In this document: in pieces, positions 34,634 through 46,929 of the stretch | Layout: each line of letters begins with the position of its first letter | Numbering within the stretch: the stretch's first letter is position 1 | Source: Elmis aenea | Lineage: Eukaryota > Arthropoda > Insecta > Coleoptera > Elmidae | Direction: 5' to 3' | NCBI GenBank assembly: GCA_947652605.1 | Contig: OX393577.1 | Coordinates: 61,776,108 to 61,840,107, forward strand | Length of the DNA stretch: 64,000 nucleotides | Translations under genes and position numbers: made by a program | Notes under the pieces: generated by a model | Seen by the model: only the letters and a program-made list of their open reading frames with translations | Databases searched by the model: none | Told to the model about the DNA's origin: nothing

Positions 34634-35037
34634 ACTAATGTGTACGAATTTCGTCCCTTCTTTTTGTTCTTCGTCATTCTTGTTGCCTCTGTCCAGTTCT
34701 TATTTCGTTTCTTTAAAATGAATGCCACTTCATCATTCCATGTTTTCTTCTGTCTCCCCTTCCCTCCTTTATTCTGTACTTTTGCCACCCATATCTGTTT
34801 TACTCGTCTTTTCTGCTGCATTCGGTTGATGTGTCCAAACCATTTTAGCTGTTTTCTCTCGATTACACTATGTACTGATTCTATATCTAGTTCTCCTCTG
34901 ATCTGCTCATTTCTTATTCTGTCTCTACGTGTGACGCCCTTTACTGCTCTTAAGTATTTCATCTGCATAGCTTGTAATCTGTTTCTCTGTGACTGATTTA
35001 ATACCCTAGTCTCACTTTCATACACCAGGGTTGCCAT
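34634..35037 (-). pseudogene. LINE C-terminal region, open for about 130 codons
   Basis: The minus strand opens at 35037 and reads MATLVYESETRVLNQSQ, then MKYLRAVKGVTRRDRIRN, LKWFGHINRMQQKR, and GGKGRQKKTWNDEV. This is the thumb end and C-terminal domain of a LINE, with the R-DxIRN and WFGHxxRM...GRxxxxWxxEV motifs. The frame is uninterrupted, so the copy is fairly young. Its 3' side meets the right target duplication of the Penelope insertion, which therefore probably landed in this LINE's tail. It lacks everything upstream of the thumb. Confidence 0.8.
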
Positions 35038-36504
35038 AAACAGAAGAATGGAGTGAAGTCAGTTTAAAGATCTATCTAAAGATTGGAAGAGATGGATGAA
35101 GTCATACAGAGTCCACGTATAATAAGAAGAATAACAAAAGCCCCACTTCTAATGGCGGAGAGGTGTAAAAATAAAAAGAAGAAGCAGCAGAAGTGTTTTG
35201 GGTGATGGGTCCAAAGAACCGTAAGCTCTGCTTATTTTTGCTCTACGATAGCTACGCCCTTGGTGTTATGCGATTAAAATACAAACCAAACAGTAAATTA
35301 GATGCTAAACAAACACGAACAAAATGTATTACGATAACGAAATCATGAATATACACAAATTCGCTGACAGCTTGAGATAATACAGCTTAAACAATAACGT
35401 TACGGCCCACTTTACCATGACAGAATCAATAACAATTGCTCCGGCTAGAAGTGATGTCACTTGATAAATATGGATGCAAAATTTATTGTTACCAAACAGC
35501 TAGAGTATTGTACAGCGTCGTAGCTGTCAAATTTTAGTACTGCTTGCCTTTGTTTACCGAGCGTCAAGAAGGTAAACATTTAATGTGGATGGATCAAATT
35601 ATTAGCTTAAAGATAAATAAAACCAAACCCGCATAAAGCTGACGTGTTTTCCATAAAATAATTAGGAATGGATTTCTGTGGCGGGAACGAAGCACTTGAC
35701 ATTTGGCTTCGTAGCATCAAGTAATCAAAACAAATTAAACATATTTACTATTTAGGTTGGTAATTGACAAGCTGAATTGTGTGTGTGTAGGCTGGCTACA
35801 TAATGTGACACATTTCTTCTTATGAAGTCTGTTCAAAGAGCGCACGTTACAAATAATGTTTTGCCACGGAGTTAGGCAAATTAGATTTTGGTAATGGCGT
35901 TTAATTAACATTTATAATGTGCTATTTACGTCTGACATAATAATTTTCTTGACATAAGCTTTAGTACAAACAAAAACATTTAAATAAGAAAGTTTCCAAT
36001 TAATGAAAATCAGTGTTTGGTTGAGAAAGATCGTATTCAGGTTTTAATTAAACAGTAAAACCAATTTTATCGTTTCATTCCGTTGAAATATTTCTTGGAT
36101 TTCAAAATAACGGAAACAAGATACCACTACAATAATAAAAATATAAAATCCAACCGTAATTGGCTGTGACTATGTAGGTATCCAAATAAAAATAAAACTA
36201 TGATATAAAGTCACTGAAATGTTTCTAAAACTAAATTTTTTATATTTGGTTTTATAGATTAACGTTTAAAGACTTTATTATAAGTAAATAACAATGATTT
36301 GTGTTTAAAATTACTTGTTTTGAGTCTCCAATTTTACGTTTAAACTAAAAAGAAAATTATGCATTTACTTAGATGTCAAACTAAGTAAGTTACAATAAAA
36401 TTAAAAAAATTAAGTGGAGAAATACTTTTTAATAATTAATCACAGATATATTTTTCTTACTATTTTGTTTAAGTGGGTCGTTTTAAGATATTATAGCTTT
36501 AGCG
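35038..36504. other. A/T-rich DNA, nothing recognised
   Basis: No open frame with family resemblance and no repeat shared with the window is seen. Confidence 0.45.
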
Positions 36505-36580
36505 CAGCACTTTTCAACCTGTGTGCCGCGAGCATTCTTCAAATGTGCCGCGAAAAACAAAGTCATACGTTTCATGTATG
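36505..36580 (+). mobile_element. hAT-like terminus (single, weak)
   Basis: The start CAGCACTTTTCAACCTGTG followed by TGCCGCGAG and later TGTGCCGCG resembles hAT ends of the CAGxGxTTCTCAACCTG type with TGCCGCG repeats. No other end is found. Confidence 0.4.
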
Positions 36581-37329
36581 TCCAATTATCAAGATACATG
36601 AGCAATGCAATTTTTTTAATAACTGAACATTTTAGCAGAATTTTTTATTTTAATATTTTTTTACAATTTGGATAGTAGACTATCTATTTATATTAACGCA
36701 AAAAATTACTGTTTACACTTATAATTAAAATATGAGAAAATTCATAACAACTATAACATTGAATTTAGTAACTATAAAGGAAAACTATTGTGAATTAGTA
36801 GCCCGCGAATTATTTTGGTTAATTAGTATTAAACTACAGCAAATGATTTAAAATTCTTGTACATGTTATTTATAGCTTTAATGATCATTATTAGCTTTCA
36901 AATCATCTAAATAACGAAATTCATAAAAATTAATTTTTAATAAAAATAAAAACAAATAAACTTTGACATAAAAAATTTATTTAAGCAGTTTGGAAGCGGG
37001 GGGCGATCACTTTGAATACATTAAAGTCAAATTTGTTGTCATCTGTTTTTATTTTTAATAAAAATTAATTTTTTATACATTTCCATTGATAGTTAAGTAT
37101 AATTTTTAAGATTTGATCATTTTTTGTTATGTTAAATAGACTGTTTGCTATGATTTGAATAAACTTTGAACTGATTTTTCTCGAAAATTTTCTTATCTAA
37201 CCATAATTTTTTAATACATTGTCGGAGTCAGATTTAAATTTTCTATCCGAATCAACAACAAAATTTATACTATGTAATTTAAAGAAAAACAGTTGCCTAT
37301 CGCGGATTTGACATACGTAATCGTAGAGA
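36581..37329. other. A/T-rich DNA with one short inverted repeat
   Basis: Two A/T-only arms of about 30 bp near 36925 and 37044 (AAAAATTAATTTTTAATA and TTTTTAATAAAAATTAATTT) face each other. Low complexity makes this weak. Nothing else is recognised. Confidence 0.4.
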
Positions 37330-37452
37330 TGACAAATGCACATCACTTAATAAAGAATTTGTCGCCGTTTCCAAAAATATAAGGTTTGTTGGGGTTATTT
37401 CCAATAATTAAAAAGTTATAGGGGTGCGACAGTCAAACTGAATCACCCGGTA
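37330..37452 (-). mobile_element. TACCGGGTG foldback end fused to another foldback
   Basis: Read on the minus strand it begins TACCGGGTGATTCAG and then TTTGACTGTCGCACCCC, the same family as 30297-30420. Directly at its end (37452) the arm of a different foldback begins, without that foldback's own terminus. Confidence 0.6.
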
Positions 37453-38154
37453 TATCTCAGTAAATATCCACTTTAGGGAAAAATGTTTTGAATAAAAGTT
37501 GTTTGGTACTTAGTTTTCCACCATTATACAAAATTAATTTTTTTTTCGAATAACAAGCAATGAAAAACAATTGAATTTTTTAAAATGACAATGTACCCCT
37601 GTATTATACTCATACGATAGAGAATTTTTTTCTTTTCAGTTATGCAAAACTTTAGTACCCTTCCTTGAGCAACTTTTTGAGAAAAACGCAAAATTATTTT
37701 AATTGTTTAGTATTTATTTCTAACAAAAACATCATAACAATTAAATTTTTTGACGAAAGCTAATATAAGTGTTCAAACTATGAACCATTTACAGCTTGGC
37801 AATGATAAATTCGGTTTTTAAACCCGTTTATAACATTCCCAACCATTTCAGGTGTAATTTCTCTAATACGATCTTTCAAATTTTTGATATTTTCCGGCCT
37901 CTTAGCATCATAAACTTAATTTCACCCCATCATTGAAAAGAGAATTTTTTTTTTTATCAAATGAGTATAATATAGGGGTACCTTGTCATTTAAAAAAATT
38001 CAATTGTTTTTCACTGCGCTTTTATTTGAAAAAAAAATATTTTGTGTTATGGTGGAAAACTAATTACCAAATTACTTTTATTCAAAACATTTTTCCCTAA
38101 AGTGGATATTTACTGAGATATATAGCATATTCCATTCCTTTTGGACACACTGTA
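37453..38154. mobile_element. Foldback with transposase remnant, left terminus missing
   Basis: Two arms face each other: 37453-37635 and about 37935-38120. They share CTCAGTAAATATCCAC, TTTAGGGAAAAATG, TTTTCCACCAT and AAAACAATTGAATTTTTT. The right arm continues to a proper end (complement TACAGTGTGTCCAAAAGG) at a TA (38155-38156). The left arm lacks these last 35 bp and is joined to another element's end instead. The spacer holds the C-terminus of a mariner-type transposase on the minus strand. Confidence 0.75.
37760..37925 (-). pseudogene. Mariner-type transposase C-terminus in a foldback spacer
   Basis: The minus strand reads VYDAKRPENIKNLKDRIRE, ITPEMVGNVINGFKNRI, YHCQAVNGS and, after one stop, FEHLY. 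The family end is KVY..P.nieeLK.RIre...itpeml.nV...f..Ri..C...nG..fEHL, as in DUF4817-bearing Tc1/mariner transposases. The catalytic aspartates are upstream and absent. It lies between the two arms, so the palindrome and this gene piece belong to one element. Confidence 0.7.
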
Positions 38155-38156
38155 TA

Positions 38157-39159
38157 TAAGAAAACTACGAAGCCAAAAAGTTTTGCAGTAATAGGAATAA
38201 GTAGGTAGACCTGCTTTTTGTGTGCAACGATTTTGTGGTGTGACGACAATATTGCTTCAATAACTTATAATTGAATGTGTTGATAAACTTAGACAGGAAA
38301 TTCAAAGTTGTAATCATCACTTTCCAATTACTCCTAAATAACATACGCGGAGACATCTCGGAGCTGCATCCGTTTATTTATACCACAATTATAGTTTTTA
38401 ATAAAACAAAGCAACAATAAAATAAAATCTCAAAAAATGCTCTGAACCAATTTGTCAGCACTAATAACAGTGCCGCATTTTGAGACGTAACAGTAAAAAT
38501 ATGACTTAACGACCGGGAATCATTATTTCGTTGTAAAATAATGATGCAGCTGCGCGAGAAAAAACCAAATAACCACAAAATTTGGCCTCAAAACTGGATT
38601 CGTCAAATACTCAAAATATTTGAGTTTACGACAATCGACTTCCTAGGTGGCATTTAATTATTTCCTTAAGTTGTAAAAGAACCAAACCAATTATGTGCAA
38701 GGCTGTTCGACAAACGGAGGAAACTTAATGTTTTAAAGCGGTTTTTTAGGTGGTCCGAAATTACGTTTAATAAGGCATTCGGCAACAACGATAATGAAAT
38801 ATCCGATAATGGGATGATGAATAACACACCGGGACGTCTATTTGTAGCATCAATCAGTTGTTAAGTAAACAATCTCAGTTGATCGAGTGTTAAATAGATG
38901 TTAAAGTATTTCGATTAGAATTTTACTAGGACCGTTCATTACAGTTTTTTTAGTGTGTTAAATTAATCATTGTTGACATACTCTAATGATCTTTAGTGTT
39001 TACTTTAAAAGAGGTAGTGGCTACTTTTAATCAAGAAAATTGTTTGTACAGTAAACCAGGAATTTTGTACTCAGTACTCGGTTATATGTATCAAGGTTAA
39101 TAAGGCAGGTGTGCTGCTCTTTCGTGTTAAAAATGTAGTTTGTTTGCATCTTTTTACAT
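38157..39159. other. Unassigned DNA
   Basis: No family or repeat is recognised. The composition between 38640 and 38900 is slightly less A/T-rich. Confidence 0.4.
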
Positions 39160-39260
39160 CAGGGGTCGACAACCTTTTTGAATCATCGAGAGCCATTTTC
39201 CCTTAAAACTTTTTGACACTTACAAGAATATATAAACATTCAAAATAATACATTTTATTT
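39160..39260 (+). mobile_element. hAT-like terminus (single end)
   Basis: It begins CAGGGGTCGACAACCTTTTT followed by GAATCATCGAGAGCCA. CAGGGGTCGxCAACCTTTTTG is a very common hAT-type end in animals. The opposite end is not visible. Confidence 0.65.
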
Positions 39261-40746
39261 TTAAGGGAAGTTGGTCCTTCGAGAAGTTGGTTTTCGGGAA
39301 GATGTCTGTCGGGAATATGACCCACACCCATAATATTTTACACCTTTATATTTAGGAGGAAAAACAGTGTCATTATAACTTTAAAGTACAGTTAAAAAAT
39401 TAAGATTATACAGCGCAAAGCAAGATTTTTAATATTGCAAGAAATAATGATTTTAACTGAACTGATAAGTAATAAGTATTATTCTATAAGTTTTAAAAGC
39501 CTTTTTAGTAGCGTGATGTAGGCATCCTCCATAAATACCTTAAATACTCTTCAAATATGAAGACGCAAAAGTAACCAATTGGTAAATAATAGCGAATATA
39601 ACAACCTTAATTTTATAAAAATTACACTCTTTATGCTAAAAGCAACTCAAGTAAGTGTGGCTTGGTGATAAAAATGTAAATTTTAACCACAGTAACGCCT
39701 ACTAGTTTAAACCGCTACATAATCTTCTCTTAACAGCATGAACCGATTAGATTTTTATTTTTTTGGTGTTAAACTTATTTCTTTGTGGAACGGTATCGTC
39801 GTTAGCTAGGATGCAGTTACTTGTTGGAGAACTGTGTTAATCGTCTTACAAATCATTGTAAACTACTGCACAATGTAGTCCGCCTATATTTCCTGCCGAT
39901 CTATTTTCACACCAAACCGTTACATTTTAATAACTTGCATATTCCCATGTGTTAAAAAATATTCTAAGACTGAACCAGTTTCGCCATTGGGATCGGCAGT
40001 AGGTAATTATTGAAAATATATGCAGGCGTTCCAATTTTTGTCGACTTTAAATACTTCCTTTATACGAGATAGAACCATTTTAAATGTTATCAATTCATCT
40101 CTTGTATGTTATTAAATTTGTGCATATTTGTAGCATACTAATAGTTTAGTACCAACTTTCAAGGTGTTTTGTGCAATATTAAAACCACCAAGTTTTTGTT
40201 ACCAGATTGTAAAAACAAACACAATAACGAGTGGTAACTGTACTACGACTGTTTATATATGTTTTATAGAGTTTATCCAGAAATAAGAAAACCGCACGAT
40301 TATTTAAAACACTTATGCGGTATTTGTTGTGTGTGAACACAGAAATTTATGTCAATATTATGCATTTAATGACGCAACTGTTCTTCATACTGGAACTATT
40401 AAGTGAGCAGTTGTAATTGAATATAATGATGGGAAAACAGTTTTGTGTTGTTTTCCAGTTAACAGTTATTCCATAAAATCAACTAGAACAGGTAATCCAT
40501 CTAAAATAACTTCAACTTGGAGTAGAGTTTCATTTTTTGGTATTTTTGTGAAGTACTAAAATGTGTTTTACTTTGTCGAGAAAGAAATAAATAGGAAGCT
40601 AACTTTTTTTTTTGGCAAACAACTGATAAAGTGCCATAGCTACTATTAGCTTAAACTAGACAATTGTCAGGACTCTAAATTGAGCTAAAAGCAATATTTT
40701 TCACTTATTTATTAAAAACGATGTTAGCGTGAAAATAGTTAAGCCG
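39261..40746. other. A/T-rich DNA, nothing recognised
   Basis: It may include the body of the element starting at 39160, but no transposase motif is seen. Confidence 0.4.
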
Positions 40747-41023
40747 CAGTGGTTTCCAATGTGTGGGGCGCGACCCCCTAGGGGGGCGCGGGACTATTGA
40801 AAGTGGGGCACGCAACTGTTACCAAAATATCATTTTTGTATGCAAACAATCAAAAAGAACTTTATTTATACAAAATATAGTACATTGCTTTGAAGCCCAA
40901 TAAATAATTATTATATCAGGACAGTATTTATAATAAGTATTACATTGTTACGAAAAGTGAGGGAAGCGCAATTTTTTTTTTAATGAAAAGGGGGCGGAGG
41001 TACAAAATGGTTGGAAACCACTG
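40747..41023. mobile_element. hAT-like MITE (277 bp)
   Basis: Both ends are present: CAGTGGTTTCCAATGTG on the left and the complement of CAGTGGTTTCCAACCATT on the right. Inside the left end there is a GC-rich palindrome CCCCCTAGGGGGG. AGTTAAG occurs directly after the right end and three bases before the left end, an imperfect trace of the target duplication. No coding sequence is present. Confidence 0.75.
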
Positions 41024-43261
41024 AGTTAAGAGTTAAAAAATTCTTAATTTTAGAATTTTTTTATAAATAAAATATATAGGTACTTTGTAGTTGCATTTAC
41101 TTGGTTTAGGTAGAATTATTTCATTAAAAAAATTGTAACGAAAATAGTAAACAATATAAAAGTATTCATTATAAATGGACAACTTACTAGCATTAAAATT
41201 GTTGGCATTTTTGTACACACCGCACGTATAAAACTAAAATAAGCAACATTTTTATTAAAAAGAAAATATTGTCCGCTAATGGATATCAAATCCTTAAAAT
41301 TGCTGAAATCTCAACTACAAAGACAAGTTTGATCCAAGTTATAGAAAAGTTTTGCAGAATTAAATATAAGAAACCATAACCCTTGCATTAGCCGGCTTAC
41401 TTTTAATCCTATTAGAAATAGCACCATCCCAAGTCTTAAAGAGAATTTTGTTACTTAAAAGTATTTATGTTGTGCCAAACATTTCGCTTAGCATTTTGAA
41501 GTAAATTTTAAGTGTTTATATAAACATCTGTTGGCAAATTGCGAGGGAAAACTTTTAATTAATTTATTTTAACGAGTTTTAGTACTTGTATCCAGGCAAT
41601 GGCGTTTGTTGGATTCGTCAAAATCGAGTGATGTCGAAATGATGTGGTATATTTTAGACAAAAGTTATGCCTACGGTGATACGTGTAGTACAAAAAAAGC
41701 AAATATAATGTGTAATAGGTAAATAAGTTAAACGAACCTTGAACTGTAAATACTTCGGAGAGAAAGAATATTTAATCAGTGTAAACAGTAATTGTGGAGC
41801 ACAAGCTAATTTTTATTACGGTTTCATCTAATAAGTTTTTATAAACTATAATTATCCGTCGCACGGGTTTCATACAATCTGGCAGTTTATCAAAATAACA
41901 GTCGCGTGCTTATATTATATTGTTAATTCCCAAAAAAAATGCTAAATTTTATTAGCATTAACGTCGGATAATTTACAAGAAAGTTTAAATGAGTAAGCAA
42001 ATATTACCTAGTTCAGACAAAAGTGTATAATTTGGCATGAACTGTTATAAGCCATCTGGATCAAGTGTCAGAAATATATCTAAAAAGATGTTGTTCTACT
42101 ATAAAAAGAAAATTTGAAACCATCTTAAGGTGATCTAAACTTGAAATTAATGGTCGCCTAGTTTATTATTAAAGGTGAATAAATTGCGTAAAAAATTTGC
42201 AGTTTTTTAAATACAAAACTATTCACAACAATTTTGCGCAGTAATTATAAACAAAGATTGTAGGTTTTATCGTTATCTCCATTAATATTGTAGACACCTA
42301 AAGAGTTACAAATGTTTTTATAATAATTGTTGACGTAGAATGTTGTGGTTTAATAAAAAATTGTAATTTATTAACCACTGGTTAAGTTGTATGACAAAAG
42401 TGAGTGTCCCAAAATGGCAACCGTAGTGTAGATTGGGTATTTTTGACGGCTTTATTTCTAATTTTTAAGACAAACTTGCCAAAAGTCTCGTAACACTGCT
42501 TGTACACTTGTTTTATGGAAAAAGGTTATGTAAAAACTATTTGGTAAATTATTAGTTACATACGATAATAATGTTTTTCGGTAATTATGTAAAACTGACA
42601 CGCGATTGTATTTTTTTTAATAGCAAGCAATTTTTTTTTCAACTGTAAACGATAGTGTTTTTCTTTACTACAATAAATCAAATAGTTATATACATAATAA
42701 TTATTTAAAATAATATGATTGTTTTAAAGACTATTTTTGAATATGGATCTTTTGATAAGTATTTTTGGTTAAAAGTTTCATCACATTCGAAAAAAAAAAT
42801 CTTTAAAACAATTGCCTTAAACAAAGTGTAAAAAAATAGATCTCTATTTCGAAAAATGACTACCGCAATTCTGTTTCAAATGTTAAAAAAATTGATCCTT
42901 GCCAAAATGTAGCCAATCATTTAGCAAAACTATTATGTCTAAACTTTTTTCCATGAGCTTGTATTTACAGCGTCATTGCAAAGGTCACTTGATTACGAAA
43001 TCATAGCAAACTTTGATAAGTCAATTTTTACAAAACTAACCATGTCTCGGTTATTTTTGCAACAAATATATGAAACTATGTGTGTTTGAAAAGCCAAGAA
43101 AATTATCTTTCATATAAATACATGGCCAACTAGGGTTTCTATTTAAAAAAATATAAGTTTACCTTATATATCGAAAATCGTCGCTAAAAGAAATTAAAAT
43201 GAAGCATAAAAGTCTTCATAAAAAACCGTAACATTTTGTTCTATTTTAATGAATTAAGAAG
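41024..43261. other. A/T-rich DNA, nothing recognised
   Basis: This is the longest featureless stretch of the window. Short frames do not resemble known proteins. Confidence 0.5.
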
Positions 43262-43449
43262 TTACAGAAAAAAAAAACGATATAAATTAATTTTTCGTCT
43301 GTAGTGCCCAAATGGAAAGCGATACAAATCTGATAACATAAACGTTTTCTTTCTCAGAAAAATAGCCCAAGAGACCGATATCAGATTTTCGCTAACTATT
43401 ACGGTAACCAAGATACCCCGCAAAACATTCGAATTTGGTCCACCCTGTA
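43262..43449 (-). mobile_element. TACAGGGTG-type foldback end (single arm)
   Basis: On the minus strand it starts TACAGGGTGGACCAAATT next to TA and continues GGTATCTTGGTTACCGTAA. The same subterminal order (ATCTTGG, ACGGTAA) occurs at 61866. An open frame across it is an arm translation. No second arm is visible. Confidence 0.6.
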
Positions 43450-43451
43450 TA

Positions 43452-44424
43452 TTACCTACTGAGAAATAACTTATTGCAACTTTATTCAGCTTAGTTTCCA
43501 TCTACAGAATTATTTCCGGTAAACTATTTCTAAGATTATCAGATTATCAAATTATAATAAGATAGCAAAAATTACTCTACACTGATATAATCCTCACCAT
43601 ACATACATTATAAATTCCGGAGCGAATTAAAAAATAAACGCACATAAAGATTAAAATTATAATCTCGTTTAAAATTCAATTAAAATTCTTTCAGCCAAAG
43701 GACAGATAACAAAAATTCCAGTGCTCGTAGAGCATTATTAAACAAATATAAATCAACGAAAATTCGTCATAAATATACGAAATCTTGGATTCTGATAACG
43801 GTCACGTCATATCAGATGGTTCGGGACCGAAACTTACAAATTGTTGTCGTCTGTAGATCGGCCGTCGCACATAAATAACGCTTAATTCTAAATATACCGT
43901 TTATATTAAAATTAGATGCGTGAAGGGTCCAGATAATGGGAGATTATGTAACGCGTTAGGAAAAAATCCTAAATTCCCTTTTAATCCTATTACAGTTGTT
44001 GGTGTTTATAAGATTAGAACGGCCCACATTTAAATGGAAAAGCATTCGTTTAAAAATGGCTTTAGCCAATTTGGTTAAAATGCCTGAACGAACAAGTTAT
44101 TAAACTTAAAATTACTTAATAAGTTCGTGCTCTGTATCTTAATATCCAATAACTTAACATAGATAAAGTTGTGAATGTGTACAAACGGTTTTAAAGTGAT
44201 GACGTGATATAAAAATGTAACTGCAATTACTGATGTAAAATATACTGTTAATCAGTGACATTAATTGTTTATATTTCCAACACTCTATACTCTTACGGTA
44301 TTTTATATGCTTTGATAATGAATAACATGAGATATATCTAGATAAAATACAAACAGCAGAAATGCGATTATTAATAAAAGTAGAGACCAAAGATATTAGG
44401 AAAGAACTAGAAGTTTTATTATTC
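43452..44424. other. Unique-looking DNA
   Basis: The part at 43740-43990 is richer in CG dinucleotides and free of window repeats. It might be host non-coding sequence. No gene is recognised. Confidence 0.35.
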
Positions 44425-45055
44425 TTTCCGTAGAAATGGTCCCCTTCCGGGTTCCTGTACTGCGACCTATTGGTCTATTGTACCCTCTGGTGATATCCCC
44501 TTAAAGAAGTTCTGTGTTTTTGAAAAACTCCAGGATTTTCTTTAAGGATGTTTTTCTTAACTCTTCTTGGTTGGCTTTTCCATTCCCAGAAGTCTACGCC
44601 GATAGTGTGAGAATCCTTCACACTGGCATATTACGTGAAGAGGAGTTTCTTTTTCTTCACTACATTCTCTGCATTATATCGGTCTTTGAGAGCCATAATA
44701 TGTAGAAGTGTTTGTTTAGTCCTGTAATGAGTCTGTGGCTGCTCTGCTCTGATTTCTACTCTGCTCATCATGAGCATTTCTTCTGTCTTTTCTTTGGAGA
44801 CCATTGACAGGATAGCCTTAGAATGGGCTCGTCCTGCAACTTTTTTTTACCAATAAGCGTTATGCCCTTGTATTAGTATGTCATTCGAACACCGCTTGAC
44901 TTCTTCCATAGGACGTACCTACCAACTGCGGTTTCTGGTCCGAAGAAAGATGTCTTCGCTGCCAAATTTGGCAAGGCGATCTGCCTTCTCGTTCTCTGGT
45001 GTGCTCTGGGTACCATACTAGTTTAACAATATTCCTGCTTCCTAGCACGTAACTA
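44425..45055 (-). pseudogene. LINE RNase H and Cys-rich tail, copy 2
   Basis: The minus strand reads VLGSRNIVKLVWYPEHT (RNase H), then AECSEEKETPLHVICQCEGF and YRRRLLGMEKPTKKS ending at a TAA stop within TTAA. It is colinear with 15477-16680 but has no MITE at that TTAA, so it shows the ancestral empty site. Stops and shifts interrupt the part between RNase H and the Cys tail. The 3' untranslated end stops near 44425. Confidence 0.8.
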
Positions 45056-45300
45056 GAAAACAATCCGGGAAAAAATACAAGAAAACGAAGAGAAATAGTA
45101 AAAGGAACACAGTAACAGAATGAAACATCAAAGATTGCCAAAGACAATAAGAAAGTATAGGCCAAGAGGAAGAAGAAAAGGTGGAAGACCCATGAAAAGA
45201 TGGGAATAAATATAATAATGTATCGTGAAGACGGAGCAGGAAATTTGTCTAAGTCATGGAATAAAGAAGAAAAGATATCTAGATGCATACTTAACTGAAT
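45056..45300 (+). pseudogene. LINE C-terminal fragment, opposite strand
   Basis: Plus-strand frames give KYRPRGRRKGGRPMKRWE followed by a tail with LSHGIKKKRY. RPRGRRKxGRPxKRW is the C-terminal motif of the GRPRxxW LINE group. It begins where the minus-strand LINE copy 2 ends, so one of the two inserted into the other or they were joined by deletion. Confidence 0.65.
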
Positions 45301-45760
45301 TACTCAAATCTTATATACACTTATAAAGAATAGATTTATAAGAACTTTAACTTTAGAAAAGCGGACTAAACGGTAAAATATTACAGTCAACGTTTGGGGT
45401 GCACACAAAGTCTGTGATGTCTTTTAACAAACGATTGGTTTGTTAATTAGTTAAGTATTTAATGGAACACATTGCTGGTGGGGTATGTGCTTATAGACAA
45501 GGACGAAACGCACAGTTACAAAGGATGACACCTGGTACCAAAGCATAAAGTGTAATTGGGAACCAACAACAGAAAAGTTATAAGCAGTTAATAATAAATT
45601 AGTTAAGTATAGATAGTTGTTACGATTTCTTCGTGTCTTGTTGTAGAATAATTACTCTAGAACTGTGTCCAAAAATCCTTCTCAAAGCAATCACGTGCCA
45701 TAATTATTAACAATAAGAACAAAACTAATAAATGATCGATTCTTAATCAACAAGCCAATA
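45301..45760. other. Unassigned DNA
   Basis: No feature is supported here. Confidence 0.45.
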
Positions 45761-45964
45761 TACAGGGTAATCCGATTTGTATTTTTAGGTACTATTTTCT
45801 ACACTTTATTGAGTCCTTAGCTGGCCAGAAATCTATTTTTTGGTTGAAGGGAACTACTACAGAGGATTGTTTTTTAGTGTCTGACCAATAACGTTAATAT
45901 TAAAATTGAAAGTTTTAAATTTGGTCTTTAGTTCTTAAAGTAATTGTTGCATTAAGGCTTAATT
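45761..45964 (+). mobile_element. TACAGGGTA-type foldback end (single arm, weak)
   Basis: The word TACAGGGTAATCCGATTTG follows a TA. Only the first dozen bases resemble the family, and no second arm is found before the MITE at 45965. Confidence 0.4.
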
Positions 45965-46174
45965 CAGAGTTTCTTAAGGTGTGGTCCGCGAACCCTGAGG
46001 GTCCTTGAATCCTTCTGAAGAGGTCCTCGAGTTCATGATGTTCACATATCATCCAAACTTATTTGGCAGACCAGAAATAAACAAAAATATTGTCTACAAA
46101 ACAATTCATTGGAGTCCTCTGTAAAAATTTAATGTTGAAAGAGGTCCCCAAAGTAAAAAGTTTGGAAATCACTG
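45965..46174. mobile_element. hAT-like MITE (210 bp)
   Basis: The left end is CAGAGTTTCTTAAGGTG and the right end is the complement of CAGTGATTTCCAAACTTTTT. Internal pairs GGTCCGCGAACC and GAGGTCC/GGTCCTC strengthen the symmetry. Flanks do not form a clean 8-bp repeat. The two ends have diverged. Confidence 0.6.
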
Positions 46175-46929
46175 CATTAAGCAATCGACATTTAAATTAT
46201 ATATTGCACCTTATACAGCACATTTAGTTATAATATATGTGAAAAACTCATCTCGCTTAAATGCAAAAATAAACATGGCGGTTTCGGATAACTTAACAAG
46301 ATTGCAAGAAATTTTAGGGTTACCAAACGAAATTTCAAAATTGCGGCCGCTTAAATTTTGCTAACAATATTGGCAAACCTAAAACGCATGTATCCAAGCA
46401 GTTTTGTTAAAAAAACTTAACTTATTGACGTATTTTTTACTGAATCAATTCGATAGCTGTCCCAGCTTGTGTCGGGCGCATTCCTTGTTGTAATAAGCCA
46501 GAAAATGTCGAGACATCAAAGATATCAAATGATACAGGTAAATCAATGAGCAGGGGAGATGAAAGAGGAGCATAACAGAAATAAGACTACAATTTTTAGA
46601 TCGCTGGTTATAATTTCACATTCACATTTGTGCGTTGTAAATTTTTATAAAATATATTTTAGTAATAAACGTTTGGTATTATTAGTTAAAATTTAAATAC
46701 ATCAGTGGAGATTTACTTATTATTAAGGTTTAAGTCGAACGACTTTTAAGTTTAAATTACAACTTTTAACGACAACGCTAAAAAGCTTTAAATAAATAGG
46801 TAAGAAAACGCATCAAATTATGAATTAGATCGCAAAAGCCATAACTGGTTAGATAGAATATTTTTTTACTTTCTCGATGCAAGCATAGTTAATTCCTACA
46901 TTTTATTTAAACTTCAAGGGAATGCCATA
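46175..46929. other. Unassigned DNA
   Basis: Could contain decayed upstream parts of the piggyBac transposase that ends at about 47196, but nothing is recognisable. Confidence 0.4.

Noticed and set aside
30297..37452. A single 7.2-kb transposon bounded by the two related TACxGGGTG ends
   Set aside because: The ends are of one family but noticeably diverged, and the interior has unrelated LINE and Penelope pieces and a CG-rich stretch. Two separate solo ends are simpler.
45957..46182. 8-bp target duplication around the MITE at 45965-46174
   Set aside because: GCTTAATT and CATTAAGC are near inverted complements and not direct repeats, so they cannot be taken as a target duplication.
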